Shown here: positions 63,941 through 64,000 of the stretch, piece by piece
How positions within the stretch are numbered: the first letter of the stretch is position 1
Layout: each line of letters opens with the position of its first letter
Origin: Acanthaster planci
Taxonomy: Eukaryota; Echinodermata; Asteroidea; Valvatida; Acanthasteridae
Length of the DNA: 64,000 nucleotides
Assembly: GCF_001949145.1 (NCBI RefSeq)
Contig: NW_019091411.1
Span: forward strand, 224,352 to 288,351
Direction of reading: 5' to 3'
Translations under genes and position numbers: made by a program
Notes under the pieces: generated by a model
What the model was told of the DNA's origin: nothing
The model's input: the letters and a program-made list of their open reading frames with translations, nothing else
The model's database searches: none

Positions 63941-64000
63941 TTGTAGTGTTTAGTTGAGCGATACTGAAGATGTTGAGCTCCGCAAAGCTGTAAAATTCAA

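Overview
The window is animal (metazoan) genomic DNA: AT-rich non-coding sequence, GT-AG introns, dispersed short repeats and one assembly gap of N. It is dominated by one large multi-exon gene on the + strand, from the signal-peptide ATG at 19868 to the stop at 60830. The product is a receptor tyrosine kinase of the VEGF-receptor type. Evidence is the juxtamembrane/kinase block ([47 protein letters not shown]), the split kinase with an acidic insert, and Ig domains that follow the VEGFR D1-D7 signature order. Dispersed TACATGTA repeats and long introns fit a marine invertebrate; a non-vertebrate deuterostome such as an echinoderm is my best guess, but the species cannot be proved from this window. 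Sea urchins are known to carry VEGF receptors with enlarged ectodomains (a ten-Ig form besides a seven-Ig form), so an expanded VEGFR has a precedent.

I could assemble 39 coding exons by hand. Every junction is GT-AG, all phases agree, and the summed length is 9213 nt, that is 3070 codons plus stop. The ectodomain has about 23 Ig domains instead of the seven of a standard VEGFR. VEGFR D1-, D2- and D3-type domains have been multiplied: 7 D1, 6 D2 and 5 D3. They are arranged as a first D1 followed by three copies of a six-domain unit, D2b-D3x-D1a-D1b-D2a-D3y; the first copy lacks D3y. Single-copy D4, D5, D6, D7 and one extra I-set domain follow, then one transmembrane helix, a split kinase and a 248-residue tail with a histidine-rich run and a PPEY motif.

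Layout: 1-44, a weak hint of a minus-strand kinase exon. 45-14970, non-coding, with a cluster of foldbacks at 14128-14371. 14974-15110, a CpG-rich promoter-like patch. 15111-19290, non-coding with E-box/HRE-like sites. 19298-19420, candidate promoter of the receptor. 19868-19967, signal-peptide exon. 19968-26559, long first intron. 26560-49172, the D1/D2/D3 array with an 878-bp N gap in one intron. 49602-53759, D4 to the extra Ig. 54056-60830, transmembrane segment, kinase and tail. 60831-64000, 3' flank with a CpG-rich cluster of E2F-like sites near the end.

The expected biology (inference from family knowledge) is a cell-surface receptor for VEGF/PDGF-family ligands that signals by dimerisation and autophosphorylation. 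The array holds five complete D2-D3 pairs, the part that binds ligand in vertebrate VEGFRs, so one chain could carry several ligand sites. Every Ig exon or exon pair is phase 1 at both ends, so whole domains can be duplicated, lost or skipped without breaking the reading frame.
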